A DNA stretch of 52,744 nt from Bhargavaea cecembensis (lineage in GTDB: Bacteria > Bacillota > Bacilli > Bacillales_A > Planococcaceae). The stretch lies in NCBI RefSeq assembly GCF_000826125.2, contig NZ_LN651371.1, forward strand, positions 1,475 to 54,218, read 5' to 3'. Made by a program: the position numbers and the translations under genes. Below the pieces are notes generated by a model. It was not told the origin of the DNA. It saw only the letters and a list, made by a program, of their open reading frames with translations, and ran no database searches. The first letter of the stretch is position 1; every line of letters begins with the position of its first letter. Shown piece by piece: positions 51,869 through 52,744 of this stretch.

Positions 51869-52744
51869 TCAAACCGCTTTTGTTCCGGATTCCACCGGGA
51901 CGGCGGCCTTTCCTGTTGCAAACCGGTCCGTGATGATGGCGAGCGCCCCGTCGCCGGTGACGTTCGTCGCCGTGCCGAAGCTGTCCTGCGCCATGTAGAG
52001 GGCGATCATGAGTGCGAGCATCGGCTCGGTGAATCCGAGCATCGACGACAGCAGGCCGATCGCCGCCATGACGGCGCCGCCCGGTACGCCCGGCGCGGCG
52101 ATCATCGTCACGCCGAGCATGAGGATGAAGCCGATCATGCCGCCGAATGTCACGGACATGCCGTTCATGAGCATCACGCCGATCGCGCAAGATGTGAGCG
52201 TGATCGTGCTGCCCGACAAGTGGATGGTCGCGAAAAGCGGAACCGTAAAGTCGACGATCTTTTCCGAGGCGCCGGTTTTGCGCGCCTGGCGGAGTGTGAC
52301 CGGGATGGTCGCAGCGGACGACTGTGTGCCGAGTGCCGTGAAGTAGGCCGGTGCCATCGTCTTCAGCAGGCGGAACGGATTGCGGTGCGTCAGTGCGCCC
52401 GCCGCCGTGTACTGCAGCATGAGCATGAACAGGTGCAGGATGATGATCAGGACGAACACGACCGCGAACACCGACAGCACCCTCGCCACCTGACCGGCAT
52501 AAGTCATGTTCAGGAATATGCCGAAAATGTGGAATGGCAGAAGCGGGATGATAACCGCACTGATCGTTTTTTCGATCAGGACATTCAGTTCGTCAAACAT
52601 CGAAAGGAGCGACTTGCTTTCGATGGCCGCCATTCCGATCCCAAACAGGAATGCAAGCAGAAGGGCCGTCATGACACCCATGAGCGGAGTCATTTCCAGT
52701 TCAAAAAACGGGCCGACGAGCGATTCCGTCGGGTCTTTGATGCC
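51869..52744 (-). CDS. dicarboxylate/amino acid:cation symporter (SDF family), 5' end missing
   Basis: The C-terminal 291 residues of an SDF (GltP/DctA/TcyP-type) symporter, read without a start to the right edge of the window. Conserved parts are TALGTQSSAATIPVTL, equivalent to the serine-rich HP1 motif, MSVTFGGMIGFILMLG, and the substrate/Na+ site SFGTATNVTGDGALAII, the family's NxTGD motif. It imports an amino acid or dicarboxylate with Na+ or H+; substrate not determined. The stop is at 51869. Confidence 0.88.
   Translation of the reverse strand, partial: GIKDPTESLVGPFFELEMTPLMGVMTALLLAFLFGIGMAAIESKSLLSMFDELNVLIEKTISAVIIPLLPFHIFGIFLNMTYAGQVARVLSVFAVVFVLIIILHLFMLMLQYTAAGALTHRNPFRLLKTMAPAYFTALGTQSSAATIPVTLRQARKTGASEKIVDFTVPLFATIHLSGSTITLTSCAIGVMLMNGMSVTFGGMIGFILMLGVTMIAAPGVPGGAVMAAIGLLSSMLGFTEPMLALMIALYMAQDSFGTATNVTGDGALAIITDRFATGKAAVPVESGTKAV

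Overview
The window looks like chromosome from a high-GC member of the Bacillales, most likely the Planococcaceae (for example a Bhargavaea- or Planococcus-like organism). This is an inference from gene content, strong G/C bias at third codon positions, AGGAGG-type ribosome binding sites with many TTG/GTG starts, and sigma-A promoters. The gene order follows, from memory, a compressed version of the Bacillus subtilis yug - mrp - yui - yum - yut - yun - yur(suf) stretch. This is mostly conserved core chromosome. I see no transposase, phage gene, CRISPR array or tRNA.

Layout. 1-140: tandem leftward promoters that look like those of an rRNA operon lying just off the left edge. 136-4533: a DMT exporter, an MgtC-like protein, a CDF metal transporter, an iron alcohol dehydrogenase and a small DUF378 protein. 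4564-10215: an arginine/ornithine/proline catabolic group (rocA, rocD and glutamate dehydrogenase, all leftward) facing a RocR-like regulator whose AAA+ domain has lost the features needed to work with sigma-54. 10224-18180: yugI, an unusual 697-aa membrane protein with a sigma-region-4-like cytoplasmic head, a frameshifted NSS transporter, yugE, patB, ppiB and an MFS exporter. 18259-18478: a 20-bp-period tandem array. 18796-24544: a complete mrpABCDEFG Na+/H+ antiporter operon. 24583-32230: pepA, yuiD, yuiB, a NUDIX hydrolase, two type-2 NADH dehydrogenase-like flavoproteins (yumB, yutJ), Fe-S carriers (yutM, yutI) and cysteine-rich small proteins (yuzD, yuzB). 32281-33721: a DUF4956 membrane protein plus a VTC-type polyphosphate polymerase. 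33878-34337: a second 20-bp array of the same family and a related 21-bp repeat. 34413-37015: yutF, yutE, yutD, lipA. 37121-40901: a MetP/MetS NSS transporter pair and an NhaC-family carrier controlled by a lysine riboswitch with a terminator. 40911-44799: yunB and yunD-yunE-yunF. 45119-51343: an aldo/keto reductase and the sufCDSUB operon. 51587-52744: a small unrecognised ORF and a truncated SDF-family symporter.

How the genes work together. The roc genes convert ornithine and pyrroline-carboxylate to glutamate and 2-oxoglutarate. SUF, YutM, YutI and LipA form an Fe-S/lipoate set next to Fe-S- or flavin-dependent respiratory enzymes. Mrp, the NSS carriers, the NhaC-family carrier and the SDF symporter point to a sodium-based transport economy.

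The observations most worth following are the paired 20-bp arrays (a 10-bp core with two alternating 10-bp linkers, in the same orientation relative to flanking transcription at both loci), the riboswitch-controlled NhaC-family carrier, the degenerate RocR-like regulator and the sigma-4-like membrane protein.
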